From positions 1 through 64,000 of the forward strand of contig NZ_CAMZCS010000005.1 of NCBI RefSeq assembly GCF_947305105.1: a stretch of DNA of 64,000 nt, written 5' to 3'. The first letter of the stretch is position 1, and each line of letters starts with the position of its first letter. Under the pieces are notes generated by a model, which ran no database searches, was not told the DNA's origin, and saw nothing but the letters and a program-made list of their open reading frames with translations. This document shows, one piece after another, positions 19,073 to 26,961 of the stretch. A program made the position numbers and the translations under genes. The DNA comes from an uncultured Fibrobacter sp. Its GTDB lineage: Bacteria; Fibrobacterota; Fibrobacteria; Fibrobacterales; Fibrobacteraceae.

Positions 19073-20008
19073 TTAATAATCCATTACGCAGCGGACGGAA
19101 AAGCCATTAGTTTTTGCCATATAATCCCATTTTGGATTCGAAACAGATGGTCGGCTTTGAGATGATGCATAAGTGTTCTTATAAGAATTTTGACCACTTT
19201 CCTCAGGATAAAACCAAAATGTACTTTCATTCAAATTTGTAAATTGATAATCCCAGTTTTCGCCAGCGCCAACAAGGCTGAAACCCGTAGTATTATATCC
19301 ACCAAAGCCAAATGTAGAACGAGCGCCTTCAACACCATGCGTATTTCCATTGCTATGGATAACGATATAAAAATCGTTATAAGTCAACAGGCGCCATCCA
19401 TCGGGGCAAATTCCTTGGTGATTCGGTTGTATCAAGTCAGCGCAATTTTTAGTGTTACATTCACTCGGCAGTTGCATCATCTCTGCCCACTGATAAAGTC
19501 CACCATAATAATGGCAATTTAAGGTGTCATCATCATAGCAATAGCGTTCAATTTTAAAATCATCTGTTTGGTCCATTACACCCCAAATCATTTCGCCGAT
19601 ATTTAAATTTTCAGCCATCGCATAAATTGTAGAGCTTTTTCCAAGGGTATCAACACCTTCAAACTTTAGATACTTGTAAGTGCGATTATTACGAGAATCT
19701 GTAAATTCCTGATATTGATCTGCATAATCAGCCAAATTAAATGGCTGCCATAATCTACTACTGCTCGACATTATAGCCGAACTGCTTGATACAGTCTTTC
19801 TACTCGATGACGACTCGTTAGCACTGGAAGATGAAACGGATGAATCTTTTTTGCTACTAGATGAAGATTTGTCGCTTGATGACGAAGCTGCATTATCGCT
19901 ACTGGTTTCTTCGCTCGTATTAGATTCCTTGTTCGGAGAAGTGCCGCTATCATCGCTGCAGGCGGAGAAGGCAAAAGACAATAGAATCAGGAAGATAAGG
20001 GAACGCAT
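19073..20008 (-). CDS. FISUMP-domain lipoprotein with serine-rich linker
   Basis: 311 residues. The ATG at 20008 is preferred over an upstream GTG at 20032 because it starts a clean lipoprotein signal ending FSAC (Cys near 16). Residues about 20-85 are a flexible linker of serine clusters (SSSSDKSSSSSKKDSS). The FISUMP domain follows, with AENLNIGEMIW, CPDGWRLLTYNDF and the ending NGFSVRCVMDY. It is presumably displayed on the outer membrane. A TATATT box 6 nt before the ATG, with no ribosome site, suggests a leaderless message. Confidence 0.85.
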   Translation of the reverse strand: MRSLIFLILLSFAFSACSDDSGTSPNKESNTSEETSSDNAASSSSDKSSSSSKKDSSVSSSSANESSSSRKTVSSSSAIMSSSSRLWQPFNLADYADQYQEFTDSRNNRTYKYLKFEGVDTLGKSSTIYAMAENLNIGEMIWGVMDQTDDFKIERYCYDDDTLNCHYYGGLYQWAEMMQLPSECNTKNCADLIQPNHQGICPDGWRLLTYNDFYIVIHSNGNTHGVEGARSTFGFGGYNTTGFSLVGAGENWDYQFTNLNESTFWFYPEESGQNSYKNTYASSQSRPSVSNPKWDYMAKTNGFSVRCVMDY

Positions 20009-20014
20009 GTGGTA

Positions 20015-20020
20015 AATATA
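20015..20020 (-). promoter_or_regulatory. -10 box TATATT, 6 nt before the ATG of the FISUMP gene
   Basis: TATATT on the minus strand ends 6 nt from the start at 20008. Transcription would begin at or next to the ATG, giving a leaderless mRNA. There is no Shine-Dalgarno sequence. Confidence 0.5.
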
Positions 20021-20026
20021 GATAAA

Positions 20027-20215
20027 AGGCACGAGGCTCCAGGCACGAGAATAGAGACTAGAGATTTGAGGCTAGTGAAAAGAATCACGCACTTCGTGCG
20101 TCAATAAAAGACGGCGAAGCCGTGATATTTCTCTCTAGCCCCTAGATCCTAGCCCCTAGATTCTCTGATGGAGATTGCTTCAGGGCTTTCACCCCTCGCA
20201 ATGACAATTTTTTAT
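20027..20215. repeat. Composite heptad/hairpin repeat, copy 1 (CTAG family)
   Basis: Heptads (AGGCACG, AGGCTCC, AGACTAG, AGGCTAG) lead into a 43-nt core at 20084-20126 bounded by ATCACG and CGTGAT. The core contains two hairpins with three-base loops (GCAC-TTC-GTGC and ACGGC-GAA-GCCGT). CTAG heptads (TCTCTAG, CCCCTAG, ATCCTAG) follow. The 7-bp register runs unbroken from 20027 to 20166, through the core. It ends with an ATTGC...GCAAT element at 20170-20207. Confidence 0.85.
20170..20207. repeat. ATTGC...GCAATGACA palindromic repeat, copy 1
   Basis: An imperfect inverted repeat (GAGATTGCTTC ... CTCGCAATGACA) like the short palindromic elements scattered in many bacterial genomes. Further copies are at 20359-20396 and 31593-31629, each tied to a heptad array. 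Confidence 0.65.
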
Positions 20216-20437
20216 AGGCACGAGGCTCCAGGCACGAGGCGCGAGAATAGAGCTTAGAGGCTAGTGAAAAGAATCACGCACTTCGTGCGTCAATAAAAGA
20301 CGGCGAAGCCGTGATATTTCTCTCTAGCCCCTAGATCCTAGCCCCTAGATTCTCTGATGGAGATTGCTTCGGGGCTTTCCCCCCTCGCAATGACAAATCC
20401 ACTTCCTACTTCCTACTGTCTACTTCCTACTTTCTCA
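20216..20437. repeat. Composite heptad/hairpin repeat, copy 2, plus TTCCTAC heptads
   Basis: A direct duplicate of the preceding element: core at 20273-20315 and the ATTGC palindrome at 20359-20396, with a few changes in the leading heptads and in the palindrome loop. It passes into TTCCTAC/TGTCTAC heptads from about 20400 and stops next to the end of the MscS gene. Confidence 0.85.
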
Positions 20438-20441
20438 AAGC

Positions 20442-21296
20442 TCAAAGCGCAGCGCCCTCGCCGCTCCTTTCCTCCAAATGCACCGTCCGTTGCGGGAAGG
20501 GGATTGTGATGCCAGCAGCGTCGAAACGCTGTTTTACCTCGTCCGTGTATTTCCACGTGAGGTCGAAATAATCGGAGTTGCGCACCCATGCCCTGAAGGT
20601 CACGTTCACGGAACTGTCTGCCAGCGCCGAAACAAAATATTGAGGGCAAGGGGTTTTCAGGAACAGCGGTTCGTTTTCTACTAGGTCCCGCATGATGGCC
20701 AGCGCCTTGTCCGTAGAATCTCCGTAATCGATGCCTACTGTAATTTCGATTCGCCGTGTCGCGTTGCGGCTGAAGTTCACGATGGGGCTACCCCACAGGG
20801 AACTGTTCGGAGCCGAGACGTAAAGACCATCCAGCGAAACAAGCGTCGTGCTGAACAGCCCGATTCCCTTGATTTTGCCCTTGATGGAACCACATTCGAT
20901 ATAATCGCCCGACTTGAACGGCCTGAGGAACATGAGCAGCAAGCCGGATGCGATATTGGAAAGCGTATCTTTAAGTGCAAGGCCCACAGCAAGGCTCGCC
21001 GCACCCACCATAGCCACAAGCCCCGCCGTGTTCACCCCAATAATGTGGAGCACCAGCAAAAGCGTGATGACATAAATAGTGTAGGCGAAAAGAGAATACA
21101 CCAAAGGGCTCGCCGCCGGATCCAACCGGTGCTTTTCGGCGCGTGCAATGAAAATCTTCAACAGTTTCAGCGATACTTTGGCCAAAACCAATACCAGGAG
21201 AACAAGCAGAAGGCGCTGTAGCAAGGATTGCGGCTCTAAAGCTTGTTGCAGTGGAGTGATAATCCAGTCTTTTACGATATCTTTATTGTTTTCCAT
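20442..21296 (-). CDS. MscS-family small-conductance mechanosensitive channel
   Basis: 284 residues, the size of E. coli MscS. Three N-terminal membrane segments are visible (LLLVLLVLVLAKV near 30; VYSLFAYTIYVITLLLVLHI near 70; the pore helix VAMVGAASLAVGLALKDTL near 100). The MscS beta domain follows (FKSGDYIECGSIKGKI, APNSSLW, IVNFSRNATRRIE), then the alpha/beta C-terminus with FPQRTVHLEE. It would release solutes on hypo-osmotic shock from the inner membrane. It is a stand-alone gene between repeat arrays. A TATATT box lies 7 nt before the ATG and there is no ribosome site. Confidence 0.92.
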   Translation of the reverse strand: MENNKDIVKDWIITPLQQALEPQSLLQRLLLVLLVLVLAKVSLKLLKIFIARAEKHRLDPAASPLVYSLFAYTIYVITLLLVLHIIGVNTAGLVAMVGAASLAVGLALKDTLSNIASGLLLMFLRPFKSGDYIECGSIKGKIKGIGLFSTTLVSLDGLYVSAPNSSLWGSPIVNFSRNATRRIEITVGIDYGDSTDKALAIMRDLVENEPLFLKTPCPQYFVSALADSSVNVTFRAWVRNSDYFDLTWKYTDEVKQRFDAAGITIPFPQRTVHLEERSGEGAAL

Positions 21297-21303
21297 GAAA
21301 AGA

Positions 21304-21309
21304 AATATA
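21304..21309 (-). promoter_or_regulatory. -10 box TATATT, 7 nt before the mscS-like ATG
   Basis: TATATT on the minus strand, then TCTTTTC, then ATG. This is consistent with a leaderless transcript. Confidence 0.5.
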
Positions 21310-21351
21310 GGAAAAGGCGAGCCATTCCGCAGACAATTTTTATATTGTAGC

Positions 21352-21593
21352 TGTGAGCAATGAGCGATGAGGTATGAGGTGAGAGGCTAGATACTAGAGA
21401 CTGGAGGCTAGTGAAAAAGAATCACGCACTTCGTGCGTCAATAAAAGACGGCGAAGCCGTGATATTTCTCTCTAGCCCCTAGATCCTAGATTCTAACCCC
21501 TAACCCCTAACCACTTCCTACTGTCTACTTCCTACTCTTTATCCCTAACCACCAACCACTAATCACTAACCACTAATCACTAACCACTCCAAC
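21352..21593. repeat. Multi-family heptad array with hairpin core
   Basis: Successive families follow one another: GAGCAAT/GAGCGAT words, CTAG words, the 43-nt hairpin core at 21421-21463 (one extra A before it), CTAG words, CCCTAAC, TTCCTAC/TGTCTAC, and finally CTAACCA/CTAATCA words. From the core onward the 7-bp register is kept through every change of family, ending at the ATG at 21594. Confidence 0.85.
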
Positions 21594-21755
21594 ATGAACT
21601 ATCTCGGACTTGATTATGGCGATGAATTGAGTTATTGTTTCTTTGCGAACGATTGCGAACGATATGGACGCCATTACGAATGGTCTGCTGCGGTAGATTC
21701 CTGGATTCTTACCCAAAGGCCGTGGCAATCCATCTCGCATCCCACATTTTTTTAA
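21594..21755 (+). pseudogene. Chimeric remnant: 5' end of ruvX joined to a FISUMP fragment
   Basis: A 53-codon frame. Its first 26 bases are identical to the start of ruvX at 25174-25199 (MNYLGLDYG). It then becomes a FISUMP-like piece (LSYCFFANDCERYGRHYEWSAAVDS), comparable with NCETYGRLYTWATAM in the neighbouring genes, and ends out of any domain. It has no ribosome site and abuts a heptad array. It looks like the product of a recombination that duplicated the start of ruvX while FISUMP genes were inserted or amplified here. Translation is unlikely. Confidence 0.7.
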
Positions 21756-21782
21756 CAACATAATTCCTAAAAGGAAAAATTC

Positions 21783-23321
21783 ATGAAAAAACTCTCACTC
21801 CTCATACCTCTATCCTCATTCCTTCTCTTCGGTTGCGACGAGACGACCAACGTCACCGAGACGACTGGCCCGACATCGGTCGCGAAGTTCAAGGACCTTG
21901 CCGAATGTACCGATGAAAACGAGGGCGACCTCGTGTACGTGAAGGATTCTGCGGCGGCGTACCTGTGCGCCGACAGCGTATGGAACGTATTGAGCGCCTC
22001 CGCCGCGGATGGCTCCGACGGAAAGGATAGTTCCGACGGTTCTGACGGTAAGAACGGCGAAAACGGAACGTCGTGCACGGCGACTGCGTTGAAGGACAAG
22101 TCGGGGTTCGAGCTGACTTGCGGTGGCAAGGTTGTCGGAACGATTACGAACGGTACGGACGGCGAAAACGGAACGTCGTGCACGGCGACTGCGTTGAAGG
22201 ACAAGTCGGGGTTCGAGCTGACTTGCGGTGGCAAGGTTGTCGGAACGATTACGAACGGTACGGACGGCACCAACGGTTTGAATGGCGAGAACGGAACCTC
22301 TTGCAAGGGCAAGAAGAACAAGGACGGCTCCGTGACGATTTCGTGCGGAGGTAAAGAGGTCGCTACTATCAAGAGCGGCGACGACGGCAAGTCGGCCTAC
22401 GAGCTGTCAGGATTCGAAGGTACCGAAGAGGAATGGCTTGAAACGCTGAAGGGTAAGGATGGTGCAAATGGTGAAAACTGCACGTCCGAAGAGAAGGAGA
22501 ATGGTGTCGTTACGCTGAAATGCGGCGATGAAGACGCCGTGACGCTGTACAAGGCAGTGTGCGGAAATCAGCCGTTTGACCCGTCGGAAAAGTTCTGCTA
22601 TGGATTGAAACTGTACGACTTTTGCGATGGCAAGGTTTACGACCCGGAAAATCAATTCTGCTATGGATTGAAACCGTACGACCTTTGCGATGGCAAGGTT
22701 TACGACCCGGAAAATCAATTCTGCGCAATGCGTGGCGATGATGTTGAACGTGTCTACAAGAAGGTGACCATCGGCACGCAGACTTGGATGGCGGAAAATT
22801 TGAACTACCAGACCGAAAACAGTTGGTGCGGTGGCGGAAGCGGAACTACGGAAGGCAACTGCGAAACCTACGGTCGCCTTTACACATGGGCCACGGCTAT
22901 GGGCATGGACGAGTCCACGTGCGGCATAGGCTACGAATGCGACCTTGACACGGGCGATGTGCAGGGCGTATGTCCCGACGGCTGGCATTTGCCGAGCAAG
23001 GCGGAATGGGAGGCTTTGTTCACCGCAGTGGGCGGTGAGTACACAGCAGGCCGGAAACTCAGGGGTACAACACTCTGGAAAGCGGATGACTACGTCACCA
23101 ACGAGGACGCCTACGGCTTCTCTGCGCTCCCTGCTGGCAAAAAGTACTACTATGGCGACTTCAGCGATGCTGGCGACATCGCCTACTTCTGGAGTGCCAC
23201 GCAGTACGATGAGGACGACGCCTACTACATGACCATGCACTACGACGCCGACAACGCGTACTTCCTAGACTTCTACAAGTACATCGCCTACTCGGTTCGT
23301 TGCCTCGAGAACTCCAACTAG
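21783..23321 (+). CDS. FISUMP-domain lipoprotein, tandem copy 1
   Basis: 512 residues. A lipoprotein signal ends LLFGC (Cys18), and an AAAAGGAAAAA ribosome site precedes the ATG. A Gly/Asp/Asn-rich collagen-like stretch comes near residues 80-95, then a 35-residue module repeated exactly (105 bp, from 22056 and from 22161), a related third module (GTSCKGKKNKDGSVTISC), and two 21-residue repeats ending VYDPENQ (63 bp each, 22595-22720). The FISUMP domain starts near residue 325 (TIGTQTWMAENLNYQ) and ends YSVRCLENSN. It is paralogous to the gene at 508. Residues 410-501 differ from copy 2 at 21 positions, while the rest is the same. It is probably an exported binding protein whose distal FISUMP surface is changing quickly. 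Confidence 0.88.
   Translation: MKKLSLLIPLSSFLLFGCDETTNVTETTGPTSVAKFKDLAECTDENEGDLVYVKDSAAAYLCADSVWNVLSASAADGSDGKDSSDGSDGKNGENGTSCTATALKDKSGFELTCGGKVVGTITNGTDGENGTSCTATALKDKSGFELTCGGKVVGTITNGTDGTNGLNGENGTSCKGKKNKDGSVTISCGGKEVATIKSGDDGKSAYELSGFEGTEEEWLETLKGKDGANGENCTSEEKENGVVTLKCGDEDAVTLYKAVCGNQPFDPSEKFCYGLKLYDFCDGKVYDPENQFCYGLKPYDLCDGKVYDPENQFCAMRGDDVERVYKKVTIGTQTWMAENLNYQTENSWCGGGSGTTEGNCETYGRLYTWATAMGMDESTCGIGYECDLDTGDVQGVCPDGWHLPSKAEWEALFTAVGGEYTAGRKLRGTTLWKADDYVTNEDAYGFSALPAGKKYYYGDFSDAGDIAYFWSATQYDEDDAYYMTMHYDADNAYFLDFYKYIAYSVRCLENSN
22056..22720 (+). repeat. Internal repeats of the FISUMP genes (105-bp x2 and 63-bp x2)
   Basis: Exact 105-bp repeats start at 22056 and 22161; 63-bp repeats start at about 22595 and 22658. 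The same set occurs 1594 bp further on in copy 2. These in-frame repeats can change protein length by slippage or unequal crossing-over. Confidence 0.85.
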
Positions 23322-23376
23322 GGGCGCATAGCGCCACTAGAAAACCCTAGCAGATAATTCCTAAAAGGGGAAATTC

Positions 23377-24915
23377 ATGAAAAAACTCTCACTCCTCATA
23401 CCTCTATCCTCATTCCTTCTCTTCGGTTGCGACGAGACGACCAACGTCACCGAGACGACTGGCCCGACATCGGTCGCGAAGTTCAAGGACCTTGCCGAAT
23501 GTACCGATGAAAACGAGGGCGACCTCGTGTACGTGAAGGATTCTGCGGCGGCGTACCTGTGCGCCGACAGCGTATGGAACGTATTGAGCGCCTCCGCCGC
23601 GGATGGCTCCGACGGAAAGGATAGTTCCGACGGTTCTGACGGTAAGAACGGCGAAAACGGAACGTCGTGCACGGCGACTGCGTTGAAGGACAAGTCGGGG
23701 TTCGAGCTGACTTGCGGTGGCAAGGTTGTCGGAACGATTACGAACGGTACGGACGGCGAAAACGGAACGTCGTGCACGGCGACTGCGTTGAAGGACAAGT
23801 CGGGGTTCGAGCTGACTTGCGGTGGCAAGGTTGTCGGAACGATTACGAACGGTACGGACGGCACCAACGGTTTGAATGGCGAGAACGGAACCTCTTGCAA
23901 GGGCAAGAAGAACAAGGACGGCTCCGTGACGATTTCGTGCGGAGGTAAAGAGGTCGCTACTATCAAGAGCGGCGACGACGGCAAGTCGGCCTACGAGCTG
24001 TCAGGATTCGAAGGTACCGAAGAGGAATGGCTTGAAACGCTGAAGGGTAAGGATGGTGCAAATGGTGAAAACTGCACGTCCGAAGAGAAGGAGAATGGTG
24101 TCGTTACGCTGAAATGCGGCGATGAAGACGCCGTGACGCTGTACAAGGCAGTGTGCGGAAATCAGCCGTTTGACCCGTCGGAAAAGTTCTGCTATGGATT
24201 GAAACTGTACGACTTTTGCGATGGCAAGGTTTACGACCCGGAAAATCAATTCTGCTATGGATTGAAACCGTACGACCTTTGCGATGGCAAGGTTTACGAC
24301 CCGGAAAATCAATTCTGCGCAATGCGTGGCGATGATGTTGAACGTGTCTACAAGAAGGTGACCATCGGCACGCAGACTTGGATGGCGGAAAATTTGAACT
24401 ACCAGACCGAAAACAGTTGGTGCGGTGGCGGAAGCGGAACTACGGAAGGCAACTGCGAAACCTACGGTCGCCTTTACACATGGGCCACGGCTATGGGCAT
24501 GGACGAGTCCACGTGCGGCATAGGCTACGAATGCGACCTTGACACGGGCGATGTGCAGGGCGTATGTCCCGACGGCTGGCATTTGCCGAGCAAGGCGGAA
24601 TGGGAATCCCTGTTCACCGCAGTGGGCGATCAGGACACAGCAGGCAAGAAACTCAAGGGTACAACACTCTGGAAAGCGGAAGACGGCGTCACCAACGAGG
24701 ACGCCTACGGCTTCTCTGCGCTCCCTGCTGGCGAAAAGTACTACTATGGCGACTTCAGCGATGCTGGCGACATCGCCAACTTCTGGAGTGCCACGCAGTA
24801 CGGTGAGGACGGCGCCTACTTCATGATCATGTACTACAACGCCGACAACGCGGTCTTGCAATACTTCTACAAGTACTTCGCCTACTCGGTTCGTTGCCTC
24901 GAGAACTCCAACTAG
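23377..24915 (+). CDS. FISUMP-domain lipoprotein, tandem copy 2
   Basis: 512 residues, the same as copy 1 in the signal peptide, collagen-like stretch, 35- and 21-residue repeats and the first part of the FISUMP domain (residues 1-409). Residues 410-501 differ at 21 positions: for example YFMIMYYNADNAV replaces the YYMTMHYDADNAY of copy 1. The last 11 residues and the 3' flank agree again. Ribosome site AAAAGGGGAAA. The 55-nt gap and lack of an obvious terminator after copy 1 suggest that both copies are transcribed together. The sequencing assembly should be confirmed, because near-identical tandem copies are easily collapsed or miscounted. Confidence 0.88.
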   Translation: MKKLSLLIPLSSFLLFGCDETTNVTETTGPTSVAKFKDLAECTDENEGDLVYVKDSAAAYLCADSVWNVLSASAADGSDGKDSSDGSDGKNGENGTSCTATALKDKSGFELTCGGKVVGTITNGTDGENGTSCTATALKDKSGFELTCGGKVVGTITNGTDGTNGLNGENGTSCKGKKNKDGSVTISCGGKEVATIKSGDDGKSAYELSGFEGTEEEWLETLKGKDGANGENCTSEEKENGVVTLKCGDEDAVTLYKAVCGNQPFDPSEKFCYGLKLYDFCDGKVYDPENQFCYGLKPYDLCDGKVYDPENQFCAMRGDDVERVYKKVTIGTQTWMAENLNYQTENSWCGGGSGTTEGNCETYGRLYTWATAMGMDESTCGIGYECDLDTGDVQGVCPDGWHLPSKAEWESLFTAVGDQDTAGKKLKGTTLWKAEDGVTNEDAYGFSALPAGEKYYYGDFSDAGDIANFWSATQYGEDGAYFMIMYYNADNAVLQYFYKYFAYSVRCLENSN

Positions 24916-24948
24916 GGGCGCGTAGCGCCACTAGAAAACCCTAGCAGA

Positions 24949-24977
24949 CCCCAGCCCCGCCCAAAGCGGGGCAGGGG
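24949..24977. other. Strong GC-rich hairpin after the FISUMP pair
   Basis: A 12-bp stem with one mismatch (CCCCAGCCCCGC / GCGGGGCAGGGG) and a CCAAA loop. No T run follows on either strand, so it may stop or stabilise the transcript rather than be a classical terminator. 24978-25160 holds nothing else that I recognise. Confidence 0.55.
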
Positions 24978-25160
24978 GCGTGGACCGCTTTGCGCATCTT
25001 TGTATTGCGTTCAAAAGTCAATCACACCAATAAAAATATGGCTATAATTCTCTAAATGTTATGATTTGGGCCTAAATTGTACAGATTTTGGGCTAAAAAA
25101 CAAAAACGCCGAAACTCTATTTTGAGTACTTTCTGGCGGATTTTGGGGCAAAAGTTATTC

Positions 25161-25166
25161 TATATT
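25161..25166 (+). promoter_or_regulatory. -10 box TATATT, 7 nt before the ruvX ATG
   Basis: TATATT, then GCATTCT, then ATG at 25174. No ribosome site. This is consistent with a leaderless transcript. Confidence 0.5.
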
Positions 25167-25173
25167 GCATTCT

Positions 25174-25584
25174 ATGAACTATCTCGGACTTGATTATGGT
25201 GAGCACCGCGTTGGGGTCGCATTTGCCGATTCCGAGTTGCGTATGGCTTTTTCCCGTGAAACGATAGACCAGAAGACGACTAATTTGTTCGTACGCCTTG
25301 ACGAACTGGTGAAAATCAACAAGATTGACGCTTTCGTGGTGGGGATGCCCTACCATCCGGACGGACGCACCGACGGCAAGAACGTGGTGGTGGAGAAGTT
25401 TGTCGAGGACTTGAAACTGCGCTTCCCGAACATTCCGGTGTACACGCAGGACGAATCGTATTCGAGCGTACAGGCGCAGGAAAAGACGTCGTATTTCAGC
25501 AAGAAGAAAAAGCAGAAGAACAAGGCCGTCATTGACCAGCTTGCCGCCGCAATAATATTGCAGAGGTGGCTGGATCAATCTTAG
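25174..25584 (+). CDS. ruvX: RuvX/YqgF-family Holliday-junction resolvase-like nuclease
   Basis: 136 residues, the usual family length. RNase H-like fold motifs are present: LGLDYGEHRVGVAF at the N-terminus (first catalytic Asp), FVVGMPYHPDG in the middle, TQDESYSS, and IDQLAAAIILQRWL with the last acidic residue. Known roles of the family are pre-16S rRNA 5' processing and possibly recombination intermediates. The start at 25174 is chosen over an upstream TTG because MNYLGLDYG is the family N-terminus. Its stop overlaps the convergent AAA gene by 4 nt. Its first 26 bases also occur at 21594. Confidence 0.88.
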   Translation: MNYLGLDYGEHRVGVAFADSELRMAFSRETIDQKTTNLFVRLDELVKINKIDAFVVGMPYHPDGRTDGKNVVVEKFVEDLKLRFPNIPVYTQDESYSSVQAQEKTSYFSKKKKQKNKAVIDQLAAAIILQRWLDQS

Positions 25585-26927
25585 AATTCAATCTTGTCTA
25601 GTACGATTTGTTCAGAATCTTTCTGCAAGAACATAACCATATAAATGGGGAGGTACGTCACTTTCCCTTTTTGGGAAACATTGCAGTTAGCAAAGACGAA
25701 GCCCTCCTGCATTTGGTATTCGGAATTCGCAAGACAGTTGTTCATGGCGGAATGAATGGTGTAATCCTTGCCACTTTTCACTTCAATGGGCATAACGTGA
25801 TTGTTGTATTCGATTACAAAATCTAACTCACCCAAGCGTTTTGAATTGTAGTAATAAAGCTGGAACCCCTTTGAATAAAGCTCCTGCGCTATAGCGTCTT
25901 CGTAGATTCCACCAGCATTCAGGTTTTGATTTTTTGTCAGCAGCATGGACTTCGTGTTCATTCCGTATTCCGAAGTCAGCATGCCGACATCAGCAAGATA
26001 AAGTTTGAACAAACTGCTTTTTTCGTTCAGTTTGAGTGGAATCCTTGGCTCGGTGCTATTAAAAACAGAAAGTGCAACACCTGCATTTTTTAACCAAAGA
26101 AACGTACTTTGCACACGATCAAAATGAAGGCCTTTTTTCAAGTCTGTAACAATGTAGCGTCGATTTTGTTTTAAAAGCTCTGCGGGAATCAGTTCATACG
26201 CGTTCGTCAACAACAGGCGCTTATCCTCTGTTTCATATTGCGTAAAGTCGAGTTTGTACTGGCTCATAATGTCTCGATGAATCCGCATGACATCGTTCAA
26301 GTTGCTGTTGTCCGCAAAATTGCTTACAGCCTCCGGCATGCCGCCTACAATAAGGTAGCGGGTGAACATGTCCAGCATCTTTTGGTTAACCGCATCCATG
26401 ACAGGCGTCCGATTTTCGAAGGAAGAACGCAAGCTAGAAATGATTTTTTCATCGATGTTTGTGATTTGCAGAAATTCTTCGAAATCCAGCGGAAACATTT
26501 CTAGCGTGGTCATGTAGCCCACTGGTGCGGAGTCGAGATTTGTCAGTTCCACTCCAAGAAGTGATCCGCTCAAAACATATCGGAAACTCCCTTCTTCTAC
26601 AAAGAACTTGATTTTGGTAATCATCTCCTTGTATTTTTGGACTTCGTCAATGAAGATGATTGTCTTGCCCTTTTCCAGTTTCTGCGTGCTCAGGGCCGAA
26701 AAGCCCAGGACAAGATCATCGACAGTTTGTGCGGCAGCAAGTACATCTACTGCAGCGGGGGTTTCTATGAGGTTTATCTCGAAAAAATTCGCACGCTCAG
26801 CAGTTAGCACGCGCCTGATAGCGTGTGTTTTCCCCACCTGGCGAGCCCCTTTTACAAGCAAGGCTTTTTTTTGGCCGTTTTTGAACCATTCACGAATGGT
26901 ATTTTCGCTTTTGCGCTTCAATTCCAT
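25581..26927 (-). CDS. AAA ATPase with DUF4143 domain
   Basis: 448 residues. The N-terminal AAA_14-type ATPase has Walker A GARQVGKT (near residue 27), Walker B TIIFIDEVQ and a sensor YVLSGSLLG. The middle part carries the family phrases EMFPLDFEEFLQ and YLIVGGMPEAV. The C-terminal DUF4143 part has LYYYNSKRLGELDFVIEY and MPIEVKSGKDY, a PD-(D/E)XK nuclease-like pattern (D...E-x-K). The family is widespread, often strain-variable, and of unknown function; a nuclease role is inferred. GAGG precedes the ATG. The promoter region contains a 32-bp-spaced repeat array. Confidence 0.88.
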   Translation of the reverse strand: MELKRKSENTIREWFKNGQKKALLVKGARQVGKTHAIRRVLTAERANFFEINLIETPAAVDVLAAAQTVDDLVLGFSALSTQKLEKGKTIIFIDEVQKYKEMITKIKFFVEEGSFRYVLSGSLLGVELTNLDSAPVGYMTTLEMFPLDFEEFLQITNIDEKIISSLRSSFENRTPVMDAVNQKMLDMFTRYLIVGGMPEAVSNFADNSNLNDVMRIHRDIMSQYKLDFTQYETEDKRLLLTNAYELIPAELLKQNRRYIVTDLKKGLHFDRVQSTFLWLKNAGVALSVFNSTEPRIPLKLNEKSSLFKLYLADVGMLTSEYGMNTKSMLLTKNQNLNAGGIYEDAIAQELYSKGFQLYYYNSKRLGELDFVIEYNNHVMPIEVKSGKDYTIHSAMNNCLANSEYQMQEGFVFANCNVSQKGKVTYLPIYMVMFLQKDSEQIVLDKIEF

Positions 26928-26961
26928 TAAAAAACCTCGTTTTTTGCGAATTTTTAGCTTT

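Larger units (their letters stand above)
21757..24948 (+). repeat. Tandem duplication, 1594-bp unit, of a FISUMP gene
   Basis: Two direct copies include the ribosome site (ATAATTCCTAAAAGG), the whole gene and a 3' tail with a CTAG-ended palindrome (23318-23342 and 24912-24936). By eye the first 1228 coding bases are the same in both. The differences lie in 23012-23283 versus 24606-24877, and identity then resumes to beyond the stop. Confidence 0.9.

Noticed and set aside
21757-24948. The tandem FISUMP copies dismissed as an assembly duplication
   Set aside because: The copies differ consistently in one block and in the sequences before and after the unit, so both are probably real. Long reads would settle it.
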